A DNA stretch of 59,286 nt from JAVKFY01 sp040223615 (GTDB lineage: Bacteria > Pseudomonadota > Alphaproteobacteria > GCA-2731375), in NCBI GenBank assembly GCA_040223615.1, contig JAVKFY010000049.1:1-59286 (forward strand), in the 5' to 3' direction. The position numbers were made by a program, and so were the translations under genes. Below are positions 48,731 through 56,973 of the stretch, piece after piece. Numbering within the stretch: the first letter of the stretch is position 1; every line of letters starts with the position of its first letter. The notes beneath the pieces are model-generated. The model was not told the DNA's origin. It was given only the letters and a program-made list of their open reading frames with translations, and did not search any database.

Positions 48731-49747
48731 TCACAGATTGGCCTTGGCGAATACCGGCGCCAGGGCGTCGTCGATGGCCGGCGCGGTGTCCTTGATGTAG
48801 GTCAGCAGCGCGATCTCGTTGTCGTCGAGCTTGCCGTCGGCCAGCAGCCGTTCGGCCAGCCATGCGGCTTCCGCCCGGTCGACCGCGGCGCGCGACATCG
48901 GTGCTGGAGGCGTGCTGGCGCCGGGCGGTGGCGGCGGCGTTTTCGGGTCGTCGGCGCGCAGCGCCTGTCCGATCCGATCCTTCAGGCCGCGCGACATCGC
49001 TGTCATGAACCCGCCTGTGCCGCGGCGCTCGTCGAGCCACCGTTCACGGCGCTCGGCTTCGTCGCGGTCGCGGATCGCCGGGGCGCCGTCGAGATACATC
49101 AGGTGGTGACCCAGCGCTTCGACGTAGAGCTTCTGCCAGCCGGCGGCGTTCTTCTTGCCGGCGGTGGCGCGGTTCAACTCGAACAGCAGTTCCGCCTCGC
49201 GCCGGCTGATGGTCAGGCTGCCGTCGCCGCCGGCGCCGAACACCACCGCGCGGATCACGTCCAGGTCGGCCTCGTCGATGATCCCCGGCCGGCGCCGCTT
49301 GGGCCCGAACAACACCGTGCCGCCGCCCAGCACGGTCTGTTTCACCCCGTCCAGCGCGAGCTCGACCAGCGCCGGCTGCGCCACCTGCACCCGGTGCAGG
49401 ATATTGACCAGCAAGGCGAATTCGGTGGCGTCATCGATTTTGCCGTCGTGGTCGACCAGCTCGACCAGGAAACCGACGTCGGCGTCGGAGACGTAGCCGA
49501 CCGGCTCCTGATGCCACACGAAGTAATCGGTCAGCGCCTCGACGAAGAAGTCATACCAGGCTGGGTCGTGGCCGGCCGTGCCCTGCTCGTTCAGGTGGAA
49601 CAGCAATCGCACCTCGTCGGGTCCGACCACGCCATCGGCGAATACCTCGCGGCGCAGGCGCAGCACCTCGTCGGCGTCGATGCCGTGGCCGAGGATCTCG
49701 TCGGCCAGCTTCAGTTTTTCCGGGCTCAGATCATTGCGATGTATCAC
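48731..49747 (-). CDS. TerB/EF-hand-like repeat protein, function unknown
   Basis: A 338-residue soluble, acidic, largely helical protein. Four similar segments are built around an acidic helix-loop: FADGVVGPDEVRLLFHLNEQ (~35-55), VDHDGKIDDATEFALLVNIL (~97-117), DGSLTISRREAELLFELNRA (~180-200) and LADGKLDDNEIALLTYIKDT (~304-324). The DGxxxxxE-x-x-LL pattern recalls TerB/TerY-associated domains or degenerate EF-hands. A Pro-rich linker (~270-285) precedes the last repeat. I do not recognise a named family. The next gene downstream is a response regulator. Confidence 0.7.
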   Translation of the reverse strand: MIHRNDLSPEKLKLADEILGHGIDADEVLRLRREVFADGVVGPDEVRLLFHLNEQGTAGHDPAWYDFFVEALTDYFVWHQEPVGYVSDADVGFLVELVDHDGKIDDATEFALLVNILHRVQVAQPALVELALDGVKQTVLGGGTVLFGPKRRRPGIIDEADLDVIRAVVFGAGGDGSLTISRREAELLFELNRATAGKKNAAGWQKLYVEALGHHLMYLDGAPAIRDRDEAERRERWLDERRGTGGFMTAMSRGLKDRIGQALRADDPKTPPPPPGASTPPAPMSRAAVDRAEAAWLAERLLADGKLDDNEIALLTYIKDTAPAIDDALAPVFAKANL

Positions 49748-49826
49748 GGGCGTTCGTCCTGGTTCTGGATCGAGCCACCCTAGCCACGGATGGTAAACGT
49801 TCGCTTAGCCTCGTATTTGTCTCCCC

Positions 49827-49857
49827 TTGACCCTCCCGTAACCGGAGGGTCCATATG
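49827..49857 (+). promoter_or_regulatory. CueR-type copper-responsive promoter/operator
   Basis: TTGACC (-35, 49827-49832) and CATATG (-10, 49852-49857) are 19 bases apart, the stretched spacing typical of MerR-family promoters. The spacer contains ACCCTCC-N7-GGAGGGT, matching the CueR box form ACCTTCC-N7-GGAAGGT. Predicted transcription start is near 49864. The regulator encoded downstream has CueR cysteines, so it should bind here. Confidence 0.8.
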
Positions 49858-49863
49858 TGCTGC

Positions 49864-52092
49864 ATGTCGAACCATACCGATCACGCCAGCTGCCGCGGCC
49901 AGCACGGTCACGCGCAGCCTCAAGCGGTCGCCGAGCCGGGCGCTGGCCACTGCCACGCGCGCGGCCACGACCATCATCGTCAAGCGGCGCCCGCCGGCGG
50001 GGTCGCGACCGGGACTTACATCTGCCCGATGCACCCCGAGGTGCGGCAGGAGGGTCCCGGTACCTGCCCGAAATGCGGCATGGCATTGGAACCGGAGCGG
50101 GTCAGCGCCGAGGCCGGGCCGAATGCCGAACTGATCGACATGACCCGCCGGCTGTGGATTGCGGCCGTGTTCGCGGTGCCGCTTTTCCTGCTGGCGATGG
50201 GCGAGATGCTGCCGGGCCTGCATGGACTGATCCCGCCGCAGGTTTCCGGCTGGGTGCAGTTCGCACTCGCCGCGCCGGCGGTGTTCTGGGCCGGCTGGCC
50301 GCTGCTGCAGCGCGGCTGGTCTTCGCTTCTGTCCCTGAATTTCAACATGTTCACGCTGATCGCGATCGGCGTGATCGCGGCCTTCGGCTTCTCCACCGTG
50401 GTCCTGCTTGTGCCGGAATGGGTGCCGACGGGCGGGCTCTACTTCGAGGCCGCCGGCGTCATCACGGCGCTCGTGCTGCTCGGGCAGGTGCTGGAGCTGC
50501 GGGCACGCGAGAAGACCGGGGATGCCATCCGTGCGCTGCTCGACCTGGCGCCGAAGACCGCGCTGCGCCTGGGAGACACCGACGAGGAGGTTCCGCTGGA
50601 CGAGGTCCGGATCGGCGACCGGTTGCGGGTACGGCCCGGCGAGGCGGTGCCCGTGGACGGCACGATCGAGGACGGCCAGGCCCACGTCGACGAGTCGATG
50701 GTCACCGGCGAAGCGATGCCGGTCGCCAAGGGGCCGGGCGATTCCGTGATTGGCGGTACCCTGAACGGCACGGGCGGCGGCTTCGTGATGCGGGCGGAGA
50801 AGGTCGGCGACGACACCCTGCTGGCCCGCATCGTCGATCTCGTGGCGCAGGCCCAGCGCAGCCGGGCGCCGATCCAGCGCCTCGCCGACCAGGTCGCCTC
50901 CGTCTTCGTGCCGACGGTGATCGTCGTCGCCGTCCTGGCCTTTTTCGGTTGGCTGATCTGGGGGCCGGGGATCAGCCAGGCCTTGGTCGCCGCCGTCTCG
51001 GTGCTGATCATCGCCTGTCCCTGTGCGCTGGGTCTGGCGACGCCGATGTCGATCATGGTCGGCACCGGGCGCGGCGCCCGCGCCGGCGTCCTGGTCCGCG
51101 ACGCCGCCACGCTGGAGAGCTTCGCCAACATCGACACCCTGGTCGTCGACAAGACCGGCACGCTGACCGAGGGCAAGCCGAAGCTCGCCTGCGTCGAAGC
51201 GATCGGCATGGACGAGGACGACCTGCTGCGCCTGGTCGCCAGCCTGGAGCGCGGATCCGAACACCCGCTGGCCGCCGCGCTGGTCGCCGCCGCCCGCGAG
51301 CGCGATCTGGCACTCGCCGACGCCAGCGACTTCGAGGTCACGCCCGGCCACGGCGTCGCCGGCACGGTCGACGGCCGCCGCGTTGCCATCGGCAACGCCG
51401 CGCATCTGGAGAGCCTCGGCGTCGACGGCAACGGCCAGAGCGAGGCCGCCAGCAAACGCCGCGATGCCGGCGAGACGGTGATGCTGGTGGCGGTCGACGG
51501 CCGCGCCGCCGGCCTGCTCGCGGTCGCGGACCCGATCAAGCAGACCACGCCCGCCGCGTTGCGGGGCCTGGCGGCGGCCGGCATCGATGTGGTGATGCTG
51601 ACCGGCGACGCCGAAGCCACCGCGCAGGCCGTCGCCGGCAAGCTCGGCATCGAGCAGGTCTTCGCCGGCGTCACCCCGGACGGCAAGCAGCGCATCGTCG
51701 CCGACCTGCAGGCCAAGGGCCGCAAGGTGGCGATGGCCGGCGACGGCATCAACGACGCGCCGGCGCTGGCCCAGGCCGACGTCGGCGTCGCCATGGGCAC
51801 CGGCGCCGATGTCGCCATCGAGAGCGCCGGCGTCACGCTGGTGAAGGGCGACCTCACCGGCGTGCTGCGCGCGCGGCGGCTGAGCCAGGCGGTGGTGCGC
51901 AACATCCGCCAGAACCTGCTCTTCGCCTTCGGCTACAATGCGCTGGGCGTGCCGATCGCGGCCGGCGTGCTGTTCCCGCTGACCGGCTGGCTGCTGAGCC
52001 CGATGCTGGCGGCCGCGGCGATGAGCCTGAGTTCGGTCTCGGTGATCGGCAACGCGCTGCGGCTGGGCACGTTGAGCTTGGACGAGGAATGA
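49864..52092 (+). CDS. copA: Copper-translocating P1B-type ATPase
   Basis: A 742-residue Cu(I) exporter. A His/Cys-rich N-terminus precedes a heavy-metal-binding domain (YICPMHPEVRQEGPGTCPKC), in place of ferredoxin-like MxCxxC domains. Further marks are TGE in MVTGEAMP, the transmembrane CPC in IIACPCALGLATP (~385), the phosphorylated Asp in VVDKTGTLTEG (~430), the HP motif in GSEHPLAAAL, and GDGINDAPAL. Helix 7-8 residues YNALGVP and MSLSSVSVI are copper-ATPase hallmarks. ATG 49864 is used because the promoter predicts transcription from about that base; ATG 49855, with GGAGGG before it, is the alternative. cueR follows after 4 bases. Confidence 0.93.
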   Translation: MSNHTDHASCRGQHGHAQPQAVAEPGAGHCHARGHDHHRQAAPAGGVATGTYICPMHPEVRQEGPGTCPKCGMALEPERVSAEAGPNAELIDMTRRLWIAAVFAVPLFLLAMGEMLPGLHGLIPPQVSGWVQFALAAPAVFWAGWPLLQRGWSSLLSLNFNMFTLIAIGVIAAFGFSTVVLLVPEWVPTGGLYFEAAGVITALVLLGQVLELRAREKTGDAIRALLDLAPKTALRLGDTDEEVPLDEVRIGDRLRVRPGEAVPVDGTIEDGQAHVDESMVTGEAMPVAKGPGDSVIGGTLNGTGGGFVMRAEKVGDDTLLARIVDLVAQAQRSRAPIQRLADQVASVFVPTVIVVAVLAFFGWLIWGPGISQALVAAVSVLIIACPCALGLATPMSIMVGTGRGARAGVLVRDAATLESFANIDTLVVDKTGTLTEGKPKLACVEAIGMDEDDLLRLVASLERGSEHPLAAALVAAARERDLALADASDFEVTPGHGVAGTVDGRRVAIGNAAHLESLGVDGNGQSEAASKRRDAGETVMLVAVDGRAAGLLAVADPIKQTTPAALRGLAAAGIDVVMLTGDAEATAQAVAGKLGIEQVFAGVTPDGKQRIVADLQAKGRKVAMAGDGINDAPALAQADVGVAMGTGADVAIESAGVTLVKGDLTGVLRARRLSQAVVRNIRQNLLFAFGYNALGVPIAAGVLFPLTGWLLSPMLAAAAMSLSSVSVIGNALRLGTLSLDEE

Positions 52093-52096
52093 GCCG

Positions 52097-52486
52097 ATGA
52101 ATGTGGGCGAGGCGGCGAAGCGCGCGCAGCTTCCGGTCAAGACGCTGCACTACTACGAGGAGATCGGCCTGATCCGGCCGGAGCGGCGCGCCAACGGCTA
52201 CCGGGATTACGACGACACGGCGCTCAGCAAGCTGCAGTTCGTGCAACGCGCCCGCTCGCTGGGATTCTCGGTCGCCGAGGTTCGCACCCTGCTGTCGCTC
52301 TACGAGGACCGCCACCGCGCGTCGGCCGACGTGAAGGCGCTGGCCGAGGGCCACCTGGACGAGATTGACCGCAAGATCGAGGAGCTGCGCGGCCTGCGCG
52401 CCACGCTGTCGCACCTGGTCGATGCCTGCCACGGCGACGACCGCCCCGACTGCCCGATCCTCGACGACCTCGCCGGACAGGGGTAG
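52097..52486 (+). CDS. cueR: Cu(I)-responsive MerR-family regulator
   Basis: A 129-residue regulator. The MerR helix-turn-helix is at the N-terminus (MNVGEAAKRAQLPVKTLHYY, EEIGLIRPERRANGYRDY), then a dimerisation helix, then the metal loop C111-HGDDRPD-C119-PIL. The C-x7-C spacing and CPIL ending match copper-sensing CueR. It lies in the copA operon rather than divergent to it, so copper induction would raise its own expression. It should act on the box at 49827-49857. Confidence 0.92.
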   Translation: MNVGEAAKRAQLPVKTLHYYEEIGLIRPERRANGYRDYDDTALSKLQFVQRARSLGFSVAEVRTLLSLYEDRHRASADVKALAEGHLDEIDRKIEELRGLRATLSHLVDACHGDDRPDCPILDDLAGQG

Positions 52487-52499
52487 CCAGCAACGAAAC

Positions 52500-52529
52500 G
52501 AGGCACGCGCGAAAACTCGTGCATGCCTC
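52500..52529 (+). terminator. Hairpin, likely terminator of copA-cueR
   Basis: GAGGCA-c-GCGCG pairs with CGTGC-a-TGCCTC (one mismatch, one G-T pair), giving ~11 base pairs with an AAAACT loop, 14 bases after the cueR stop. No T-run follows, so termination may be weak or Rho-assisted. Confidence 0.45.
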
Positions 52530-52623
52530 TGTCGGGGCGAACTTTAGGCAACAAGAAACAGACTGGCAACTCTCTGCGTATGGCAATAGATCAATGCCCC
52601 TTCGCCCATGAGCGGGGACAGCG

Positions 52624-53874
52624 ATGATTGCCTGCGGTTTGGATTTCGGGACGTCGAATTCGGCGATTGGCGTCGCGCGCGACAACACAGCCACACTCGC
52701 GCCGGTCGAGGCCGACAGCACCCTGATCCCGAGCGCGATCTTCTTTGACGACGAGAGCGAAGGCCGGGTGCTGTTCGGCAACGAGGCCATTTCCGCCTAT
52801 GTCGGGCAGACCGAAGGCCGGCTGATGCGGGCGCTGAAGTCGATCCTGGGCTCGCCGCTGATCGACGAGGCGACCGTCGTCGGCAATCGCAAGCTGCCGC
52901 TCACAACAGTCGTCGAGATTTTCCTGCGGCATCTGAAAGGCAGGGCGGAAGCGTTCGCCGGACAGGAGATCACTGCCGTCGTGCATGGCCGGCCGGTGCG
53001 CTTCGACGACGACGACAGGGCCGACGCGCGGGCCCAGCAAGTGCTCGAAGCCATCGCCAGGCGGGCGGGCTTTCGCGACATCGCCTTCGTGTATGAGCCC
53101 ATCGCCGCCGTGCGCCATTACGAACGAACGGTGCGTCGCGAGGAACTGGTCCTGGTCGCCGACATCGGCGGCGGCACCAGCGACTTCTCCGTCGTTCGCG
53201 TCGGCCCGGAGCGCCGCGACAGCGCGGATCGCGACGAGGACGTGCTCGCGAATGCCGGTGTGCGCGTGGGCGGCACCGACTTCGACACCGCGCTCAGCCG
53301 CGCCGCGGTGATGCCGCTGCTCGGCCTTGGCACGCATCTGATCGACAAGAACCTGCCGATGCCGAACGCGCGCTACATCGAGCTCGCGACCTGGGCCACG
53401 ATCAACTTCGCCTATACCCAGAAGAAGGAAGGCGAGCTGACCGAGCTCGTCGCGCAGGCGCGCGAGCCGGAGAAGGTGAGGCGTCTGCTGCGGGTGGTGC
53501 GGAAACGGCTCGGCCATCGCCTGGCGTTCGCGGTCGAGGACGCCAAGATTGAACTGAGCACCAGGGATGGCGCGATGCTGTCGCTGGCGTTCCTCGAAGC
53601 GAGCCTCGCGGCAACGACGACCCGCGCCGATTTCGACGCGGCGATCGAAGCCAGGACCGATCGGCTATCGCGGACGGCCGCTGACTGCATCGCGGCGGCG
53701 GGCCTGGGCCCAGCGGCAATCGACACGGTCCTGCTCACCGGCGGGTCGTGCCGGGTGCCGGCGGTCCGCGCCGCGATTGGCCGGGCGGCGCCAACGGCCC
53801 GGCTGGCCGTCGGTGCCGATGACCTGCTGTCCGTCGCGATGGGCCTGACGCAGGTCGCGGCGGACATGACCTGA
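52624..53874 (+). CDS. yegD: Hsp70-family ATPase, YegD type
   Basis: A 416-residue actin-fold ATPase, much shorter than DnaK (~640) because the substrate-binding domain is missing. Phosphate-1 loop CGLDFGTSNSAIGV, connect-1 region FVYEPIAAVRHYE, phosphate-2 loop LVLVADIGGGTSDFSVV, and adenosine motif VLLTGGSCRVPAVRAAI are intact. YegD is a conserved but poorly understood chaperone-like protein. ATG follows GGGGAC. The preceding 137 bases hold only the copA-cueR hairpin and a plausible promoter region. Confidence 0.9.
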   Translation: MIACGLDFGTSNSAIGVARDNTATLAPVEADSTLIPSAIFFDDESEGRVLFGNEAISAYVGQTEGRLMRALKSILGSPLIDEATVVGNRKLPLTTVVEIFLRHLKGRAEAFAGQEITAVVHGRPVRFDDDDRADARAQQVLEAIARRAGFRDIAFVYEPIAAVRHYERTVRREELVLVADIGGGTSDFSVVRVGPERRDSADRDEDVLANAGVRVGGTDFDTALSRAAVMPLLGLGTHLIDKNLPMPNARYIELATWATINFAYTQKKEGELTELVAQAREPEKVRRLLRVVRKRLGHRLAFAVEDAKIELSTRDGAMLSLAFLEASLAATTTRADFDAAIEARTDRLSRTAADCIAAAGLGPAAIDTVLLTGGSCRVPAVRAAIGRAAPTARLAVGADDLLSVAMGLTQVAADMT

Positions 53875-53929
53875 GCCCCGGACGCTGTCAGGCTGGGCGA
53901 CGTTCGTTCTGACCTCGCGGGAGCACCCC

Positions 53930-54961
53930 ATGGCCACCAAGAAGATCTCCTTCGGCTACGGCATGCGCGGGCAGTATCCGGCCGGCGACGACATGCAGGT
54001 GCGGGTCGCGGAGATGCTGGAGCAGGGCCGGCTGGCGCGCGAGCTGGGCTATGACTCCATCGCCAAGAGCCAGCACTATTCGTCCTCGCCGTTCCAGGAG
54101 ATCCAGCAGCTCCCGTTCCTGGCGCGGCTGTCGGCCGAGGTGCCGGGCATGACGCTGGTCACCGGCATCACGCTGCTGCCGCTGTTCAAGCCGCTCGACA
54201 TTGCCGAGCAGATCGCCGCGCTCGACGTGTTCACCGGGGGGCATGTGATCTTCGGCGCCGGCCTCGGCTACCGCGACGTCGAGTTCAAGGCCTTTGGCGT
54301 GCCGCGCAAGCAAGCCGCCAAGCGCCTGGAGGAGAACCTGATCGCGATCCAGCGGCTGTGGACGGAGGACGAGGTAAGCATGGTCGGCTCGCACTTCGAG
54401 CTCGATCGCGCGGTGTGCTCGGTGAAGCCGGTGCAGAAGCCGCGCCCGCCGATCTGGATCGGCGCCAATGCCGACGTCGCCATCGAGCGCGCCGCGCGCA
54501 TGGCCGACGCCTGGATGATCAACCCGCACAACCGCATCGACACCATCGAGCGCCAGCTCGACGTCTACAAGCGCGCGCTCGACAAGGTCGGCAAGCCGTT
54601 CCCCGACGTCCTGCCCTACAGCCGCGAGATCTTCGTCGCCAACAGCCGCGAGGAGGCGATCCGGCAGGCGCGGCCGTATCTGGAGGAGAAGTACAAGACC
54701 TATCACGCCTGGGGCCAGTCCGACGCCATGCCGGAGGGCGACAATGACCTCGGCCAGGCCTACGAGGACCTGCTGCAGGACCGTTTCGTGATGGGCTCGC
54801 CGGACGAGGTGGCCGAGACCCTGGCCGGCTTCGTCCGCCGCCTCGGCATCACCTACATCCGCACCTCGGTGCAATGGGTCGGCATGCCGCAGTCGATGGT
54901 CCTGGACCAGATGCACCGCCTTGCCGAGGAGGTCTTCCCGAAGGTGCGCCAGGCGGTCTAG
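53930..54961 (+). CDS. Luciferase-like (LLM) flavin-dependent oxidoreductase
   Basis: A 343-residue luciferase-superfamily protein: GRLARELGYDSIAKSQHYSS, GMTLVTGITLLPLFKPLDIA, FTGGHVIFGAGLGYRDVEFK and RPPIWIGANADVAIERAARM, then LPYSREIFVANSREEAI. Substrate unknown. Its stop codon shares CTAG with the stop of the converging MFS gene (54958-54961). It starts 55 bases after yegD. Confidence 0.87.
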   Translation: MATKKISFGYGMRGQYPAGDDMQVRVAEMLEQGRLARELGYDSIAKSQHYSSSPFQEIQQLPFLARLSAEVPGMTLVTGITLLPLFKPLDIAEQIAALDVFTGGHVIFGAGLGYRDVEFKAFGVPRKQAAKRLEENLIAIQRLWTEDEVSMVGSHFELDRAVCSVKPVQKPRPPIWIGANADVAIERAARMADAWMINPHNRIDTIERQLDVYKRALDKVGKPFPDVLPYSREIFVANSREEAIRQARPYLEEKYKTYHAWGQSDAMPEGDNDLGQAYEDLLQDRFVMGSPDEVAETLAGFVRRLGITYIRTSVQWVGMPQSMVLDQMHRLAEEVFPKVRQAV

Positions 54962-56325
54962 AGCCATGTCCGGGGTCGCAACAGGCTTAACGCGAGAAAC
55001 GCCGCCAGCGCGCCGCCGGCCCACAGGAAGGTGGCCTGGAACGCGGCCAGGAAGCTGGCATCTGGCACCAGGCCGTCGGCCGTGTAGCCGCCGCGTAGCA
55101 GTTCGAAAGTCAGCGTCAGGATGGTGACGCCGCTGACGATGCCGATGGTGCGGGTGAGCGTGGTCAGGCTGCCGGCGACGCCGCGGTCGGCGCGTGGCAG
55201 CTGGCCGATCACCACGTCCATGTAGGCGACCTGGAAGAATCCCAGTCCGACGCCGGAGACCAGCAGGCCGACCAGCATCAGCCACAGCGGCGTGTCGGCC
55301 TGCCACAAGCCGATGATGATGGTGCCGACGGCAACCAGCGCGGCGCCGGCGAAGCCGACCCGGCCGCTGCCGAGCGCAGGCGCCAGGCGGCCGCCGAGCG
55401 GTGCCGCCACTACCGCGCCACCGTAGCCGGCCGCCAGTACGATGCCGGCCCAGGTCACTGGCAGGCCGGTCAGCCGGTCCAGGTAGTAGGGCACCAGCAG
55501 CAACACCGCGAAGTTCACCAGGTAGACGGCGATGCTGGCCAGGTTCACCAGGCAGAATTCCGGCGAGCGGAACGGCGTCAGCTTGATCAGCGGCGCCGGG
55601 CTGCGCCGCTCCTGCCAGACGAAGGCGGCAAAGCCGATCACGGCGAGCGCGCCGAGCCATAGGCCGCCGCCGGCCCGCGCCATGTTCAGCGCCAGCAGCA
55701 TCGCCACCAGGCTGGCCACCACCAGCACCGCGCCCAGCGCGTCGAACCGCCCGCTGGCCGGCGGCGGCGCCGCCTTCGGCACGAAGCCCATCAGCGCCAG
55801 CGCGAGTGCTGCGATCGGCACCCGGAACCAGTACACGCCCTGCCAGCCGAGATGCTCGACCAGCACGCCGCCGACCGTGGGCCCCACCGCGCTGGCGATG
55901 GCGTACATCATGGTATAGGCGCCAAGCACCCGGGCGCGCCGATCCTCGTCGAAGCCGGCCGTCGCCAGGGCCGGCCCGCAACTCAGCACCAGCGCCGTTC
56001 CCAGACCCTGCAGCCCGCGGAAGAACAGCAGCCAGCCGAAGCTGGGCGCCAGCGCGCACAGTGCCAGCGCGCCGATCGACAGCACCAGCCCGGCGACGAA
56101 GATGCGGCGGTAGCCGAACATGTCGCCGAGCTTGCCGAACACCAGCATCAGGCTGGCATAGGTCAGCACGTAGCAGATCACCACCCACTGGATCATCGCC
56201 ATGGGCTCGCCGAAATCGGCGGTGATGCGCGGGAAAGCGACGTTGACGGCGGTGTCGAGCGGGCCGACCGAGCTGCCGAGCCCGATGGTCAGCAGGCCGG
56301 CGGTGCGCCGTGTCTCGGGGCTCAA
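54958..56325 (-). CDS. MFS transporter, DHA2 (EmrB/QacA-like) group
   Basis: A 455-residue protein with about 14 hydrophobic helices. It has LDTAVNVAFPRITADFG (the D1 motif of multidrug DHA2 exporters), LVFGKLGDMFGYRRIF (motif A), and the motif C-like IASAVGPTVGGVLVEHLGW. It probably exports a drug-like or metabolic compound by proton antiport. The likely start is TTG 56325, which overlaps the LysE stop (TTGA); no ATG fits before the first helix, and the GGAG just ahead is too close for a classical RBS, so translational coupling is likely. Confidence 0.85.
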   Translation of the reverse strand: MSPETRRTAGLLTIGLGSSVGPLDTAVNVAFPRITADFGEPMAMIQWVVICYVLTYASLMLVFGKLGDMFGYRRIFVAGLVLSIGALALCALAPSFGWLLFFRGLQGLGTALVLSCGPALATAGFDEDRRARVLGAYTMMYAIASAVGPTVGGVLVEHLGWQGVYWFRVPIAALALALMGFVPKAAPPPASGRFDALGAVLVVASLVAMLLALNMARAGGGLWLGALAVIGFAAFVWQERRSPAPLIKLTPFRSPEFCLVNLASIAVYLVNFAVLLLVPYYLDRLTGLPVTWAGIVLAAGYGGAVVAAPLGGRLAPALGSGRVGFAGAALVAVGTIIIGLWQADTPLWLMLVGLLVSGVGLGFFQVAYMDVVIGQLPRADRGVAGSLTTLTRTIGIVSGVTILTLTFELLRGGYTADGLVPDASFLAAFQATFLWAGGALAAFLALSLLRPRTWL

Positions 56326-56930
56326 CGCTCCTGCAACGCCAGCCGCGCGCCGAACAGCGCGAACGCCGCGGCGAAGGAGCGTTGCATCCAGCGCGTCGCC
56401 CTGGGCGAGCCGGCCAGTCGCGCGCCGACCGCCGTGGCGCTGACGCCGTAGCCGACGAACACCACGAAGGTCATCGCCATGAACACCGCGGCCAGCACCA
56501 GCATGTCCTGGGTCGCGTGCGCACTGCCCAGCGGCACGAATTGCGGCAGGAAGGACAGGAAGAATACCGACAGCTTCGGGTTCAGGATGTTGATCAGGAA
56601 GCCGCGCACGATGGTCCTGCCGGCGGCCATCGGCTCCGGCCGCGACAGGTTGAAGGCGCCGGTGTCGCGCCAGATGCTCCACGCCAGGTACAGCAGATAG
56701 ATCACGCCGGCGAACTTCACCGCCTGGAACGCGACGGCAGAGGCGTGCAGCAGCGCCGCCAGTCCCAGCACGGAGGCGGCGATGTGCGGCACGATACCGA
56801 GCGTGCAGCCGAACGCGGCGGCGACGCTCTGCCAGGCGCCCCGGAACATCCCCACCGACAGCGTGTAGATGACGCCGGTACCCGGCAGCAGCACGACGAT
56901 CAGCGAGGTCAGCAGGAAGTCCCAGGTCAT
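56322..56930 (-). CDS. LysE/RhtB-family amino-acid exporter
   Basis: A 202-residue membrane protein with six hydrophobic segments. FLLTSLIVVLLPGTGVIYTL is the family start, followed by AFGCTLGIVPHIAASVLG and GFLINILNPKLSVFFLSFLPQFV, the conserved NPK block. It exports amino acids or homoserine-lactone-like compounds; the substrate is not decidable. ATG 56930 gives the normal N-terminus; an upstream ATG would overlap the divergent gene's leader. Forms an operon with the MFS exporter. Confidence 0.9.
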   Translation of the reverse strand: MTWDFLLTSLIVVLLPGTGVIYTLSVGMFRGAWQSVAAAFGCTLGIVPHIAASVLGLAALLHASAVAFQAVKFAGVIYLLYLAWSIWRDTGAFNLSRPEPMAAGRTIVRGFLINILNPKLSVFFLSFLPQFVPLGSAHATQDMLVLAAVFMAMTFVVFVGYGVSATAVGARLAGSPRATRWMQRSFAAAFALFGARLALQER

Positions 56931-56973
56931 GGCGTGTCTCTCGGCGTTGGTTTGCCATATCTTGCCGGTGATC

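Noticed and set aside
49780..52140. 786-residue minus-strand open frame opposite copA
   Set aside because: Rich in His, Arg, Gln and Asp with no domain; copA on the plus strand is unmistakable.
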